This document shows, piece by piece, positions 28,325-37,940 of a stretch of DNA of 64,000 bases. Within the stretch, counting starts at the first letter, position 1; every line of letters begins with the position of its first letter. Below the pieces are notes generated by a model. It had not been told where the DNA came from and ran no database searches. It was given only the letters and a program-made list of their open reading frames with translations. Origin of the DNA: Thermoplasmata archaeon (GTDB taxonomy: Archaea > Thermoplasmatota > Thermoplasmata > Thermoplasmatales > Thermoplasmataceae); assembly GCA_021797555.1 (NCBI GenBank), contig JAJZZM010000013.1:62001-126000 (forward strand), read 5' to 3'. The position numbers and the translations under genes were made by a program.

Positions 28325-30151
28325 GTGGATTATGTACCTGATACATCAGTAATAGTAAGCGGAAAATTTAGAGAATATCTAAAGGATAAGAAAGATGCCA
28401 AAGTTATTCTGCCCGAGGCAATGCTCGCAGAAATAGAGCATCAAGCAAATGAGGGCAGGTCAATAGGTTTTACTGCCCTGGAAGAATTAAAAAAATTAAG
28501 GGAATTAGCAGACAAAGGCAAAATTTACATAGACATTTTAGGAAACAGGCCAATGGAATGGCAGATAAGAAATGCACATAGTGGCGAAATTGACAACATA
28601 ATAAGAAATGTTGCAATAGAAAATAATGCAACTTTGGTAACCGGAGATCATATACAGAGTATACTTGCATCAATAAAGGGCATCAATGTAGTATACCTGA
28701 AAGGCCCTGAAAAAGAGGTCCGTGATATTGAAGAATTCTTTGATGATGACACATCATCCATTCATTTAAAGGCAAATATGAAGCCACTGGTAAAAAGGGG
28801 AAAACCTGGACAGGTTAAGCTTGAAGAATTAAATTATACCATAACAAATGATGAACTTGAAGATATTGCATATAATATAGTTCAGAGGGGAAAGTTTGAG
28901 GACCAATCGTTTATAGAAATGGACATGCTTGGTGCAACAGTTATACAGTTAAAGAATTTAAGAATTGTAATAACAAGACCACCATTTTCTGACCTGATGG
29001 AAATAACTGCTATAAGGCCCGTGGTAAAAACAACAATAGAGGAGTATAATTTAGATAAAAAAATTATGGAAAGATTAGATAATAAAGCCTATGGCATATT
29101 GGTTGCTGGATCTCCGGGAGCAGGAAAAAGTACATTTGTAACTGCATTAGCAGAGTACTATGCATCAAAAAATAAAATTGTAAAAACAATGGAGAAACCC
29201 AGGGATTTGCAGGTAAACGATAGCATAACCCAGTACACATCATTAGAAGGCGATATGGAAAAAACAGGTGATATACTATTACTTGTTCGTGAGGATTATA
29301 CAGTCTTCGATGAAATGAGGGTAACCTCTGATTTCCGGGTTTATTCTGATTTAAGGCTGGCAGGTGTAGGCATGATAGGTGTTGTACACTCTACAAGAGC
29401 AGTTGATGCAATTCAGAGATTTGTAAGCAGGATAGAATTAGGTTTAATACCGCAGGTAGTTGATACAGTATTATTTATAGAAAATGGCAAGGTTGCACAG
29501 GTTTTAACAACAGAATACGTTGTTAAGGTTCCATCAGGCATGAGCCAGGAAGATTTAGCCAGACCTGTAATAGTAATAAAGGATTTCATGAAAAATAAGC
29601 CATTGAGTGAAATATATACATTTGGTGATCAGGTTGTTGTTGTCCCTGTAGGTGCTTCAGCTTCAGGTGTATCAAATCCTTTGTATGCACTTGCTGCAGG
29701 AAAAATAAAGGATGACATGTCAAAATTCTTGGATACAGACCATATAGAAGTCAGTTTTGTTTCAGATAATAGAATATCAATAAAGGTTCCTGATACAAAA
29801 ATACCAAAATTAATAGGCAAAAAAGGTGAAACTGTAAATAACTTAGAAAAGGCATATAATTTAAAAATAGATGTTGATACATTATCTGAGGATGTAAATG
29901 TAATGCAGGAAGCTTTATTTGAAATAAAAAATAAAACAATATTCATAGATGTCAGTGCAAGAAACAAACCCGTGAAAATATATGTTGACGGCATATTAAT
30001 AATGCAGGCACGCAGTTCTTCAAAGGGATTTATAAAGCTAAGGATGAATAGCGATACAGGTTCAAATTTATATAAATATATAAAACAGGGAAAAAGAATA
30101 CAGTATATGATTGGTGAAGACGATTTAAATAAAGTACAGCAAAACAATTAA
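28325..30151 (+). CDS. PIN-ATPase-KH protein (COG1855 type)
   Basis: A 608-residue protein found across archaea. A PIN nuclease domain opens it (VPDTSVIVSGKF with Asp6; AEIEHQA; VTGDHIQ). A PilT/VirB11-like ATPase follows (Walker A AGSPGAGKSTF near residue 265, then DYTVFDEMRVTSDF and VGMIGVVHSTR). A KH domain (PKLIGKKGETVNNLEKAY) sits near 495. The start is GTG at 28325: the first PIN Asp is only six residues in, and a TATA-like ATTTAAATA is centred 25 bases upstream. The family is thought to act in RNA or membrane-linked processing; its exact role is not known to me. Confidence 0.88.
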   Translation: MDYVPDTSVIVSGKFREYLKDKKDAKVILPEAMLAEIEHQANEGRSIGFTALEELKKLRELADKGKIYIDILGNRPMEWQIRNAHSGEIDNIIRNVAIENNATLVTGDHIQSILASIKGINVVYLKGPEKEVRDIEEFFDDDTSSIHLKANMKPLVKRGKPGQVKLEELNYTITNDELEDIAYNIVQRGKFEDQSFIEMDMLGATVIQLKNLRIVITRPPFSDLMEITAIRPVVKTTIEEYNLDKKIMERLDNKAYGILVAGSPGAGKSTFVTALAEYYASKNKIVKTMEKPRDLQVNDSITQYTSLEGDMEKTGDILLLVREDYTVFDEMRVTSDFRVYSDLRLAGVGMIGVVHSTRAVDAIQRFVSRIELGLIPQVVDTVLFIENGKVAQVLTTEYVVKVPSGMSQEDLARPVIVIKDFMKNKPLSEIYTFGDQVVVVPVGASASGVSNPLYALAAGKIKDDMSKFLDTDHIEVSFVSDNRISIKVPDTKIPKLIGKKGETVNNLEKAYNLKIDVDTLSEDVNVMQEALFEIKNKTIFIDVSARNKPVKIYVDGILIMQARSSSKGFIKLRMNSDTGSNLYKYIKQGKRIQYMIGEDDLNKVQQNN

Positions 30152-30245
30152 TAAATTAAATAAAATTATAATAAGTCTTATCATAAAATTAAATTTATAT
30201 ATTCTGCTAAATGATGTTTAAATATTTTTAATGTATATAGAGATT

Positions 30246-30620
30246 ATGTATTCATATGAACGTACCGTAGAAAAAAACGCAGAAACCATATTTGGAGAAT
30301 TGCACAAAGCGCTAAAGGAAAAAGACTGGTTAATATTATCATATGTTGATGTAAAGGAAATATTTAAAAAAATGAATAAGGAGCTAGAACCATATTATAT
30401 TCTGGATGTATGCTACCCAAAGGCTGCAATTGAGTTAATAACGGCTGATCCTGATATTGGCGCATTTATACCCTGCAAACTTGTTTTAATGGAAAATGGC
30501 AATAAAACAAGGATTTTAATGCCAAAGCCATCAGTTCAGGCAAAGGATTATCTAAATTTAAATGGCGAAATAGTCAGGAAATATGAGGATGCACTGATTG
30601 GAATTATAAATGAGTTATAA
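30246..30620 (+). CDS. DUF302 family protein
   Basis: About 124 residues of the DUF302 (TT1751-like) fold, function unknown. Landmarks are the opening SYERTVEKNAETIFGELHKA, the ILDVCYPKAAIELITADPD segment and IGAFIPCKLVLMEN. The ATG at 30246 is preferred to the in-frame ATG at 30231 because TTTAAATA at 30217-30224 lies 26 bases upstream of 30246. No operon partner. Confidence 0.8.
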   Translation: MYSYERTVEKNAETIFGELHKALKEKDWLILSYVDVKEIFKKMNKELEPYYILDVCYPKAAIELITADPDIGAFIPCKLVLMENGNKTRILMPKPSVQAKDYLNLNGEIVRKYEDALIGIINEL

Positions 30621-30722
30621 TTTATTTCCATATAAATAATATTTTTCAATTTTTGTACTTAAGTTATAAAATATTTTATTGTAAACATAAACTTTATTCA
30701 TATATTTTAATATACGGCAGTA

Positions 30723-32240
30723 TTGATCACGAAAAAATCACCTTTGCTGGTATTAAGCCAGATAATAAACTCCTTATTCGGTTATATAGGATTATTTTTT
30801 ATAATAAGATTTATAGGGCTTCAATACTGGGGATTTTTAAGTTTTTCACTTGCATTTATTGGGTTAATGAGTATTGTCGGGGACCTCGGCTATGGTTCTG
30901 CGCATTTAAGATTTTTATCGGATAAAAATACGGATAAGGGTGTATGCAATGGTACATTTTTAACAATAAGAACGGTTCAAACATTTATTACAGTATTTTT
31001 TGTGCTTATTGCATTATTTGTATGGATTGATGTACTGCACCGTGGATTTCAAAGCAATGTTGAGATATATACAATAATATTATTATTGCCATATGTATTT
31101 TTCAGGAAATTAAAGGATGTTCCCAATATATATTTCAATTCAAAACTGCAATCGGCAAGGATGTCTCTACCGCAGATGATAGAGGCAATAGTAAGGAACT
31201 CAGCATTTATATACCTGGGCATATTATATTTTTATAAAATTCCTGGATACAATATAATTAACGCCTCAATTTTACTTGCAATTATATACAGCATATCATA
31301 TTTTCTATATTTTATAATAGCATATGCCATAGGCAGGCCTTGGAATATCAAAAAACCGACATTGGAAATGTTCAGGAAATATACAAAAATAGCATACCCT
31401 TTAGCACTGGCATCAATTATTGGATCCGTAAGCGGCAACATCGATAAGGTTTTAATAGAATTTTACTGGCATGCAGTTGCAACAGGGGCATTTGCATCTT
31501 TACAGAAGATAACCTCACCAATAGTAACATTTTCAGGGACTATTAGTGTGCTTTTTATTCCTTTATTGATGAATGGGCATACAAAGAAGGAATTTACAGA
31601 TAACATAGCATCATTTGAAAGAATAATTTCATTATTTATATTGCCTCTGGTTGTAATATTCATCGGTTTAAGAATTTATGTTGCAAATCTATGGGATTCA
31701 AGCCTTATACCATATTCGGACCTATTAATATTTTTAGCGCTGGCATCATATTTTATAGCAATAAATTCACCATATTCATCAAGTTTAATAGCGAGGGGTC
31801 TAACAAAGAAAATAGGCCTTTTAACGGTAATATCATTAGTAATAAATGTAATATTAGATTTATTATTGATACCATCAAGCATTTTTGGTGTAACATACTT
31901 TTCACTGGGTGTCCTTGGCGGAGCAGTAAGCACATTTATATCAATGCTTTTTGAAACTCTTGCATACAGGTTAATTGTTATAAAGTCGGAACAAATGCCT
32001 GTAAATTTGAAAATTTTGATGCAATTAATCCCATCAGGGGCACAGTTTTCATTCCTGTTTTTTATAACAATGTATATAAAAGTTTATGACATTGTCCTGT
32101 TTGCTCCTGTTGCAGTGTCATCCATAATAATATTTTTTATTGTGGCAATTCTATTAAAAGAGATATCATTGAAACAATTAATAACATTTATTAAACTATT
32201 AAATCCATTTTCAATTAAAAAAGCATTTAAAAATGAATAA
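30723..32240 (+). CDS. Polysaccharide/lipid-linked-oligosaccharide flippase (Wzx/RfbX-like)
   Basis: A 505-residue membrane protein with about 12-14 hydrophobic segments, of the MOP flippase type (LLVLSQIINSLFGYIGLFFI; GLQYWGFLSFSLAFIGLMSI; DLGYGSAHLRFLSD). It probably moves lipid-linked sugars across the membrane for surface glycans or protein glycosylation. The start appears to be TTG at 30723, since no ATG precedes the first conserved segment. The upstream box (TTTATTCATA) is weak. The GT2 enzyme at 54.7 kb and the sequon-rich protein at 60.5 kb could be in the same pathway (inferred). Confidence 0.85.
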   Translation: MITKKSPLLVLSQIINSLFGYIGLFFIIRFIGLQYWGFLSFSLAFIGLMSIVGDLGYGSAHLRFLSDKNTDKGVCNGTFLTIRTVQTFITVFFVLIALFVWIDVLHRGFQSNVEIYTIILLLPYVFFRKLKDVPNIYFNSKLQSARMSLPQMIEAIVRNSAFIYLGILYFYKIPGYNIINASILLAIIYSISYFLYFIIAYAIGRPWNIKKPTLEMFRKYTKIAYPLALASIIGSVSGNIDKVLIEFYWHAVATGAFASLQKITSPIVTFSGTISVLFIPLLMNGHTKKEFTDNIASFERIISLFILPLVVIFIGLRIYVANLWDSSLIPYSDLLIFLALASYFIAINSPYSSSLIARGLTKKIGLLTVISLVINVILDLLLIPSSIFGVTYFSLGVLGGAVSTFISMLFETLAYRLIVIKSEQMPVNLKILMQLIPSGAQFSFLFFITMYIKVYDIVLFAPVAVSSIIIFFIVAILLKEISLKQLITFIKLLNPFSIKKAFKNE

Positions 32241-32269
32241 GTTTATATTTTATTACAAAAATACAGGAT

Positions 32270-32596
32270 ATGGACCAGATAAATATAGAGGATTTCCATA
32301 AAATAGACTTAAGGGTCGGAAGGGTAATAGAATGCGAAAAGGTAGAGAAATCAAGGAATTTATTAAAAATAATTGTTGATACCGGTGATGAAAAAAAACA
32401 GATAATATCAAGCATATCAAATTATTATAATCCCGAGGATATGCTGGGAAAACAGTTAATTATTGTAAATAATTTAAAACCTGCAAAGTTTATGGGCCTG
32501 GAAAGCCAGGGCATGCTTTTAGCGGTTGAGGATGATAAGGGTGTTTCCCTTTTGAATCCTGATAGGGAAATGGAACCTGGATCAAAGGTGCATTAA
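32270..32596 (+). CDS. Stand-alone tRNA-binding (EMAP/CsaA-like) protein, MetRS beta type
   Basis: A 108-residue OB-fold protein matching the C-terminal tRNA-binding domain of methionyl-tRNA synthetase: FHKIDLRVGRVIECEKVEKS, LIIVNNLKPAKFMGLESQGM, and LLAVEDDKG. In archaea this domain is often a separate gene that works with MetRS. Its stop shares one base with the rfcL start, so the two are co-transcribed. Confidence 0.88.
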   Translation: MDQINIEDFHKIDLRVGRVIECEKVEKSRNLLKIIVDTGDEKKQIISSISNYYNPEDMLGKQLIIVNNLKPAKFMGLESQGMLLAVEDDKGVSLLNPDREMEPGSKVH

Positions 32597-33852
32597 TGTC
32601 GTTGCCGGATGATTACAGGCCAGATAATATAGACGATTTAATCATAAATGATGAAACAAAGGATGCCCTGAAATCATGGATAAATTCCTGGCTAAATCAT
32701 GAAGAAACAAAAAAAGCCATAATTTTATGGGGCAACCAGGGAACAGGTAAAACAAGTACAGCATATGCCCTCGCAAAATTTGGAAACCTGCCTATCATAG
32801 AAATGAATGCATCTGAACAGAGAAATAAGGAAAACATGAAAAGAATAGCATTAATGGCATCGGAATACCATGATTTATTCAGCAGCAAAGAACCTGATAA
32901 ACTAATATTAATTGATGAGGCAGACAATATATTTGAATCCAGGAATCCATCAAAGGGTGGTGATTCCGGAGGTTTATCTGAATTATTGGATGTAATAAAA
33001 AAAACTAAAAATCCTGTTGTAATAACAATGAATGACTTCTATGCATTCAGGGGTAAAAATAATGCAAAGGAAATAATATTCTTATCCATAGTTATAGATA
33101 TGACACCATATAAAAGGAAGAATGAAGTGAACTATAAATCATTTTTCCATAAAGCATTTGACCGCTTAAAATTTATTTCAGATGAGGAAAATATAAATAT
33201 TTCAGGGACTGAACTAAATGAAATAATAAAAAATGATGAACCGGATATCAGGTCAATGATAAATGATTTATATTTATATAAAACAAAAAACAATGGCATC
33301 ACTGAAAATAGCAGGGATGTATCAAAATCAATATATTATATGGTATCTGACACATTCAGGAATAATAACTATGATTATGTTTTAAATTCATTGCATAGCA
33401 TGGATGATGATCCGAATTTCTATATGAAATGGCTCGATGAAAATATACCATATGAATACAGTGACCCTGAGGACATGATGAGATCCTATGATGTGCTGTC
33501 AAAGGCGGATATCTACTATGGAAAAAGATTAAATGACTACTCATTAGTTAATTATGCACTTGAAATATCTTCAGGTGTATCGCTTGTAATAAAAAATAAA
33601 AACGAACATTATGTAAAATATACATTCCCGGAATACGTGAAAAAACTAAGTGCAAGGAAAAATAACCGTGATAGGTACAATTTAAGGAATTTCATGACAA
33701 AATTATCTGTTATATCGCACACATCATTATCTGAAATATTAAATGGGATGTGGTTTTATTATATATTAAAAACAAAGTCAAAAAAGGATTTTAATTATAT
33801 ATCAACGGCATTGGATTTATCAGATGAGGAGAAGAATGCGATAAAAAAATAA
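32596..33852 (+). CDS. rfcL: Replication factor C large subunit
   Basis: Clamp loader ATPase that places PCNA on DNA, 418 residues, short for the family. Walker A GNQGTGKTS at residues 46-54, Walker B LILIDEAD near 105, then VVITMNDFYAF. The EMNASEQRN segment after the P-loop is typical of RFC large subunits. The C-terminal third is divergent. AAGGTG lies 5 bases before the ATG, and the start overlaps the previous stop by one base. Confidence 0.93.
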   Translation: MSLPDDYRPDNIDDLIINDETKDALKSWINSWLNHEETKKAIILWGNQGTGKTSTAYALAKFGNLPIIEMNASEQRNKENMKRIALMASEYHDLFSSKEPDKLILIDEADNIFESRNPSKGGDSGGLSELLDVIKKTKNPVVITMNDFYAFRGKNNAKEIIFLSIVIDMTPYKRKNEVNYKSFFHKAFDRLKFISDEENINISGTELNEIIKNDEPDIRSMINDLYLYKTKNNGITENSRDVSKSIYYMVSDTFRNNNYDYVLNSLHSMDDDPNFYMKWLDENIPYEYSDPEDMMRSYDVLSKADIYYGKRLNDYSLVNYALEISSGVSLVIKNKNEHYVKYTFPEYVKKLSARKNNRDRYNLRNFMTKLSVISHTSLSEILNGMWFYYILKTKSKKDFNYISTALDLSDEEKNAIKK

Positions 33853-34119
33853 TTACCTTATTTTATTCTGAATAAAGCCATTCATAATTTTTTTGCATTT
33901 TTTTATTGTACCGCTTACGTATACCACGTCATAACCTTTTTTTTCTATAATTTTTATTATATAATCCTTATTGAACTGGTTGCACATAAATATTGCAAAG
34001 TTACTGTTTTTATATTTCCTTTTGATGCTATAAAAATTATATAAATATTTATCAATGCCATTTATTCCATATTCCGAATAGATTAATACATACCTTTTCC
34101 TTAAAATAGAACCTTTCAA
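33853..34119 (-). CDS. rnp2: Ribonuclease P protein component 2 (Pop5-like), short
   Basis: An 88-residue protein. LRKRYVLIYSEYG at the N-terminus and GYDVVYVSGTIKKCKK at the C-terminus match the ends of archaeal Pop5/Rnp2, a subunit of RNase P for tRNA 5' processing. The usual length is about 110-140, so the core is shortened. The start is TTG at 34119: no ATG exists between it and the upstream stop at 34138, and CAAAATATAG near 34143 is about 25 bases upstream. The 3' end abuts rfcL. Confidence 0.65.
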   Translation of the reverse strand: MKGSILRKRYVLIYSEYGINGIDKYLYNFYSIKRKYKNSNFAIFMCNQFNKDYIIKIIEKKGYDVVYVSGTIKKCKKIMNGFIQNKIR

Positions 34120-34237
34120 TATTACATTATGCCATTGCTATATTTTGTTTTTATGATTTTTTTAATAATAAAGATAAATACAAATAACAAGCTATAAATA
34201 TTATTTTTAAATAAACTATCAACTAAAAGTGAATAAT

Positions 34238-34825
34238 ATGGAAAGTTCTTACAGTTTAATCAGGGATGAATGGAAAAAACTAAAAAAATCGGAGATATAC
34301 GGATTACAGAAGCAGAGAATGATATCATGGAGAAAAGGTCATTCTATAGAGAGGCTTGAATATCCAACAAGAATAGACAAAGCCAGAAACATGGGATATA
34401 AGGCAAAGGAAGGCTATATTGTTGTAAGGGCCAGGGTAAGGAGAGGCGGACAGCACAAGCCCAAAATCATGGGAGGCAGAAGGCCAAGAAGGCTTGCATA
34501 TACAAAGATGACATTAAAAAAGAATATACAGGTAATAGCAGAGGAAAGGGCAGCAGACAAATATCCCAATATGGAAGTATTGAACTCATATTATGTTGGT
34601 GAGGACGGTTTATACAAATATTATGAAATAATATTTGTGGACAAGGCAAGCCCATCAATATATAATGATAAGAAGATATCATGGATTGCTGAACCACAGA
34701 ATAAAGGCAGAGCTTACCGTGGATTGACATCCGCTGGATATAAAAACCGTGGACTCGGCCATGGAAGATTGGGAAGCTCAAAGAGCAGGCCATCAATAAG
34801 ATCTAATGGCAGGCTTAGAAAGTAA
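34238..34825 (+). CDS. rpl15e: Ribosomal protein L15e
   Basis: Large-subunit ribosomal protein of about 195 residues, specific to archaea and eukaryotes. [59 protein letters not shown] and the glycine-rich end [20 protein letters not shown] are all characteristic. The ATG at 34238 (MESSYSL) is preferred over a GTG at 34229; TTTAAATA at 34206 is about 28 bases upstream. tRNA-Ser(UGA) follows 14 bases after. Confidence 0.97.
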   Translation: MESSYSLIRDEWKKLKKSEIYGLQKQRMISWRKGHSIERLEYPTRIDKARNMGYKAKEGYIVVRARVRRGGQHKPKIMGGRRPRRLAYTKMTLKKNIQVIAEERAADKYPNMEVLNSYYVGEDGLYKYYEIIFVDKASPSIYNDKKISWIAEPQNKGRAYRGLTSAGYKNRGLGHGRLGSSKSRPSIRSNGRLRK

Positions 34826-34839
34826 ATATTAATATTTTT

Positions 34840-34920
34840 GCCACGGTGGCCCAGTGGTACGGCGCCAGCCTTGAGAGCTGGTTCCCTTGTGGATCGGGTG
34901 TTCGAATCACCCCCGTGGCG
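34840..34920 (+). tRNA. tRNA-Ser (anticodon TGA)
   Basis: An 81-nt type II tRNA with acceptor stem GCCACGG/CCGTGGC and G discriminator. The anticodon stem CCAGC/GCTGG encloses CT-TGA-GA, giving anticodon TGA. Long variable arm TTCCCTTGTGGATC and T arm GGGTGTTCGAATCACCC. CCA is not encoded. It completes three serine tRNAs in the window, for the UCC/UCU, UCG and UCA codons. Confidence 0.95.
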
Positions 34921-34960
34921 TTTTACGTATATTTTAAATAGGACTTTTTAATTTTATATA

Positions 34961-35521
34961 ATGGATAGAGATAAGTTGAATGAGTTCAGAAACAATGCGC
35001 TTCTATTTCTTTTTAATATAGAAATACTTGAAGATAATACATATGTTTATGATAAAAATCTTGTTCAGGGTGGCCTGGAATATGAAGATTTAGAATTTCA
35101 GGATATAAATACGGTATTTACCGTTGATAATTTTACGGTTCTGCAGTTTGATAAGCCGTTAAGGAAAAATGGTATTTTAATAATAAATTTTAATGGAATT
35201 TACATGGACTCATATGAAAAAAGTGAATTATTCTACAGGGAAAAATATAATAAAATCATAGAAAACAATGATAATGTAAAATTAATAAATTATATACCAT
35301 TAAGAACTGTGAGCAAGGAAAATTTTATGAACCTTTTTGAAAGGACAGAATTTAACGGCATTGTAACTTTTGATTATATTATAAATAAATTATATGAAAT
35401 TTATATTAAAAATGTAATAGATGAAATTGACCCTGAAAAAATAATAATTATGGATAAAGAACTTATAAAGCCCTTAAAAAATATTTTAAATGATGTTGAA
35501 GTCCTGGAAAACAATCAATAA
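34961..35521 (+). CDS. Conserved-looking hypothetical protein
   Basis: A 186-residue acidic protein with no membrane segment or signal peptide. I do not recognise the family. The composition (DKLNEFRNNALLFLFNIEIL, then VFTVDNFTVLQFDKPL) alternates beta- and alpha-like stretches and looks like real coding sequence. A TATA-like TATTTTAAAT lies about 25 bases upstream, which supports the ATG at 34961. It stands alone downstream of tRNA-Ser(UGA). Confidence 0.6.
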   Translation: MDRDKLNEFRNNALLFLFNIEILEDNTYVYDKNLVQGGLEYEDLEFQDINTVFTVDNFTVLQFDKPLRKNGILIINFNGIYMDSYEKSELFYREKYNKIIENNDNVKLINYIPLRTVSKENFMNLFERTEFNGIVTFDYIINKLYEIYIKNVIDEIDPEKIIIMDKELIKPLKNILNDVEVLENNQ

Positions 35522-35586
35522 AAAAATTTTATATTTTTATATAATTTATAAAAAATATTTAAATACTATAAATTATTTATATATTT

Positions 35587-35955
35587 ATGGCAAATAAGGT
35601 AATGGATACGTTAAGGTGGCTTGCCATTCTTGGCTCTGCCTTATGGGCAGGTATACACATGACATTACTTGGCATAAAATTGCCATATACAGTGAAGGTA
35701 TTTTTTGGGTTTGTGATAGCAATAGCTATAGTCTCGGCAATGATATATGTGAGCGGAAAAAAGGAGTTTTACCTTCCTGTTTTTGTTTTCTATATACTTG
35801 ATACTGCATTATTACTGGAATCGAGAATAAGCATAGCCCCTGTATTTGGAAAAAGATTGCCATGGACAGCATCTGCAATAGATAGTATAATTCTTGATGT
35901 TATTATGGTAATACTGTCTGGAATTATATATTTCATAGCAAAGAAATCAAAATAA
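35587..35955 (+). CDS. Small integral membrane protein, unknown
   Basis: A 122-residue protein with four hydrophobic segments: LAILGSALWAGIHMTLLGI, VFFGFVIAIAIVSAMIYV, FYLPVFVFYILDTALLL and SIILDVIMVILSGIIYFIA. I do not recognise the family. The ATG lies about 25 bases behind an ATTTAAATA stretch, as for a leaderless gene. Alone between a hypothetical gene and an acetyltransferase gene. Confidence 0.6.
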   Translation: MANKVMDTLRWLAILGSALWAGIHMTLLGIKLPYTVKVFFGFVIAIAIVSAMIYVSGKKEFYLPVFVFYILDTALLLESRISIAPVFGKRLPWTASAIDSIILDVIMVILSGIIYFIAKKSK

Positions 35956-36014
35956 TGTAATTTGTAACTTTTATTTTTGATTATATTTATTAATATATTT
36001 TTAATATCTTAAAA

Positions 36015-36464
36015 ATGAAGTTACGATTCTTTCATGATACGGATTTAACCGATATATCCAAAATAGAAAGCTCATCATTTACTGTTGGCGCCTATTCATT
36101 AATGATGCTTAAATCCATGATATATAGCAATTCAAGTTTTACAATAGTAATAGAAGAAAATAATAAAATTATCGGTTATGGAACAGCGGCAAAATTAAAT
36201 AAAAAGTCAATGGATATAGAAAGCATAGCAATACTGCCAGAATATCAGGGAAAGGGATATGGTTCAAAACTAATAGAAGCAGTTGAAGATGAAATAAAAA
36301 AAAGGAATTATAAAACAGCTGTTTTAGAGGTAAGGGAAAAAAATGAAAATGCTAAAAGTTTTTATTTAAACCACGGTTATAAAATAGTAGATTTTATAGA
36401 AAATTATTATTTACTGGAATTCAACAAATCAAGAAATGCATACAGGATGGAAAAAGACCTATAA
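36015..36464 (+). CDS. GNAT-family N-acetyltransferase (RimI-like)
   Basis: A 149-residue GCN5-related acetyltransferase. The acetyl-CoA loop IAILPEYQGKGYGSKLIEAVE (Q/R-x-x-G-x-G/A) is clear, followed by AVLEVREKNENAKSFYLNHG and YYLLEFNKSRNAYRMEKDL, the end typical of archaeal RimI/N-terminal acetyltransferases. It probably acetylates protein N-termini or ribosomal proteins; the substrate is not provable here. Converges closely with the HD-domain gene. Confidence 0.82.
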   Translation: MKLRFFHDTDLTDISKIESSSFTVGAYSLMMLKSMIYSNSSFTIVIEENNKIIGYGTAAKLNKKSMDIESIAILPEYQGKGYGSKLIEAVEDEIKKRNYKTAVLEVREKNENAKSFYLNHGYKIVDFIENYYLLEFNKSRNAYRMEKDL

Positions 36465-36465
36465 A

Positions 36466-37590
36466 TCATATAGAATTTTTAACATCATTATATATATTAT
36501 TCTCTGCGGAAATTATTAATTTTCTTTTTTCAACATCCCTCTGCAATGATTTAACTATGTGTGATATTTTATCTATTCTATATTTTTTGCCATTATAATA
36601 AACCCCAATATCATTTTTAACCCTATCCCTGCCACTAAAATATAGTGGCGGTATTATATCAGATATATAGTCATATTTATTGAATTTACTCAATTTATTT
36701 TTAATTTCAATGTAATTTTCACTGCTATAATAATTATTATAAACAATTTTATATAAATTTCTTTTTAAAATATTTTTTATCAAATCCTTTGATTTTCCAT
36801 TCAATAACTTATTTATTAGCTCAAAGTCATTTAACTTTAAATCATTTATATCTGCATCATCATTATTATAGTATGCATATCCAAACATTTTCTGGGCAAT
36901 CCTGCATGTTTTGTGGAAATAAACTGAGTTAAACATTAATATTCTTGTTATGATAGCAGATTCAATGTTTACTATTGATTTCTCCTCACCTACAATTTTA
37001 TTTTCCTCTATTTTTATCGTATTGAATATTCTCTTATAATCTATGTTCCCCATTGTAACTCCACAGAAAAACGCATCCCTTCTCAAATAGTCTATTTCAT
37101 CAACATCTATTGGCCCACTTATAATATTTGACAGCAATATATTTTTCTTTGATTTTCCTATAGCCATTTTTCCTATTTCTTCTGGATTATAGCCATATTT
37201 TTTTAATATATCGGGTATGCTGCTGTCATCATATGGTTTTTCACCTTTTATTATTTTTAAGGTCAAATCCTCATGCTTTATTTTATATAGATCATAAAAA
37301 ACATCCTCTATTCCATGGCTTAGTGGTGGATGCCCTATATCATGCAATAACGCCGCCAACCGTAATTTTTCACCATCTATTTTTAACGAGTTTGATATTT
37401 CCATAGCCATAAACATTGTTCCTATAGAATGCTCAAATCTTGTATGGTTTGCTCCTGGAAAAACTAAATAGCACATACCTAATTGCTTTATATATCTTAA
37501 TCTCTGGAAATATGGTGAATCTATAATATCATTATATATACCATCTATTTTTATTGGGCCGTTGATGGTATCCTGAATAATTTTATACAT
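36466..37590 (-). CDS. HD-domain phosphohydrolase (COG1078, dNTPase-like)
   Basis: About 374 residues. The HD signature is visible: FEHSIGTMFMAMEIS, then LAALLHDIGHPPLSHG with the His-Asp metal pair, followed by DEIDYLRRDAFFCGV. The family resembles dNTP triphosphohydrolases/SAMHD1. The start at 37590 (MYKIIQDTINGPIKI) matches homologues. In-frame ATGs at 37599 and 37602 and a GTG at 37614 lie upstream, but 37614 would be inside the SRP RNA. No TATA box sits at the expected place, so it may be transcribed with the SRP RNA. Confidence 0.83.
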   Translation of the reverse strand: MYKIIQDTINGPIKIDGIYNDIIDSPYFQRLRYIKQLGMCYLVFPGANHTRFEHSIGTMFMAMEISNSLKIDGEKLRLAALLHDIGHPPLSHGIEDVFYDLYKIKHEDLTLKIIKGEKPYDDSSIPDILKKYGYNPEEIGKMAIGKSKKNILLSNIISGPIDVDEIDYLRRDAFFCGVTMGNIDYKRIFNTIKIEENKIVGEEKSIVNIESAIITRILMFNSVYFHKTCRIAQKMFGYAYYNNDDADINDLKLNDFELINKLLNGKSKDLIKNILKRNLYKIVYNNYYSSENYIEIKNKLSKFNKYDYISDIIPPLYFSGRDRVKNDIGVYYNGKKYRIDKISHIVKSLQRDVEKRKLIISAENNIYNDVKNSI

Positions 37591-37604
37591 ATTTATCATC
37601 ATAA

Positions 37605-37909
37605 TACTGGACACGCTTGAATCAGACCAGGTGTTTTGATAGCGTCCTCCACTTCCTCTCCTCCCCGCACCCTCTCAGCATCAATGGTTCCGAATACCGT
37701 TGTTCCCTTCCGGGCCTGGCGGGTTTTCCGGATAAATTATATCCATATTCTCCTTTGAGATTATAGATATAAACCCCCGATCCAAGAGGACAGAGACTCT
37801 ACGATTCCATAGAGACTGTCAAAGGCCTGGTTGCCCTCTCCAAGCAGTCGCCCCCGCATTTCGTCTTCGGGTCACAGGGAGGGACTGGCTCCCCGGTCAA
37901 GTCCAGTAT
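37605..37909 (-). ncRNA. Signal recognition particle RNA (7S RNA)
   Basis: A GC-rich island in AT-rich surroundings, read on the minus strand. The S-domain helix 8 signature CCAGGCCCGGAAGGGAACAA is present, with the GGAA-type tetraloop region. The 5' end TACTGGAC pairs exactly with the 3' end GTCCAGTA, which sets the borders (about 305 nt). The 5' domain has the paired GGGGCGACTGC region and the 3' part the long helix 5 strand. It works with SRP54 at 14881. Confidence 0.92.
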
Positions 37910-37940
37910 ATGTTAATCAGTACATGCTAAAAAAATTTTG

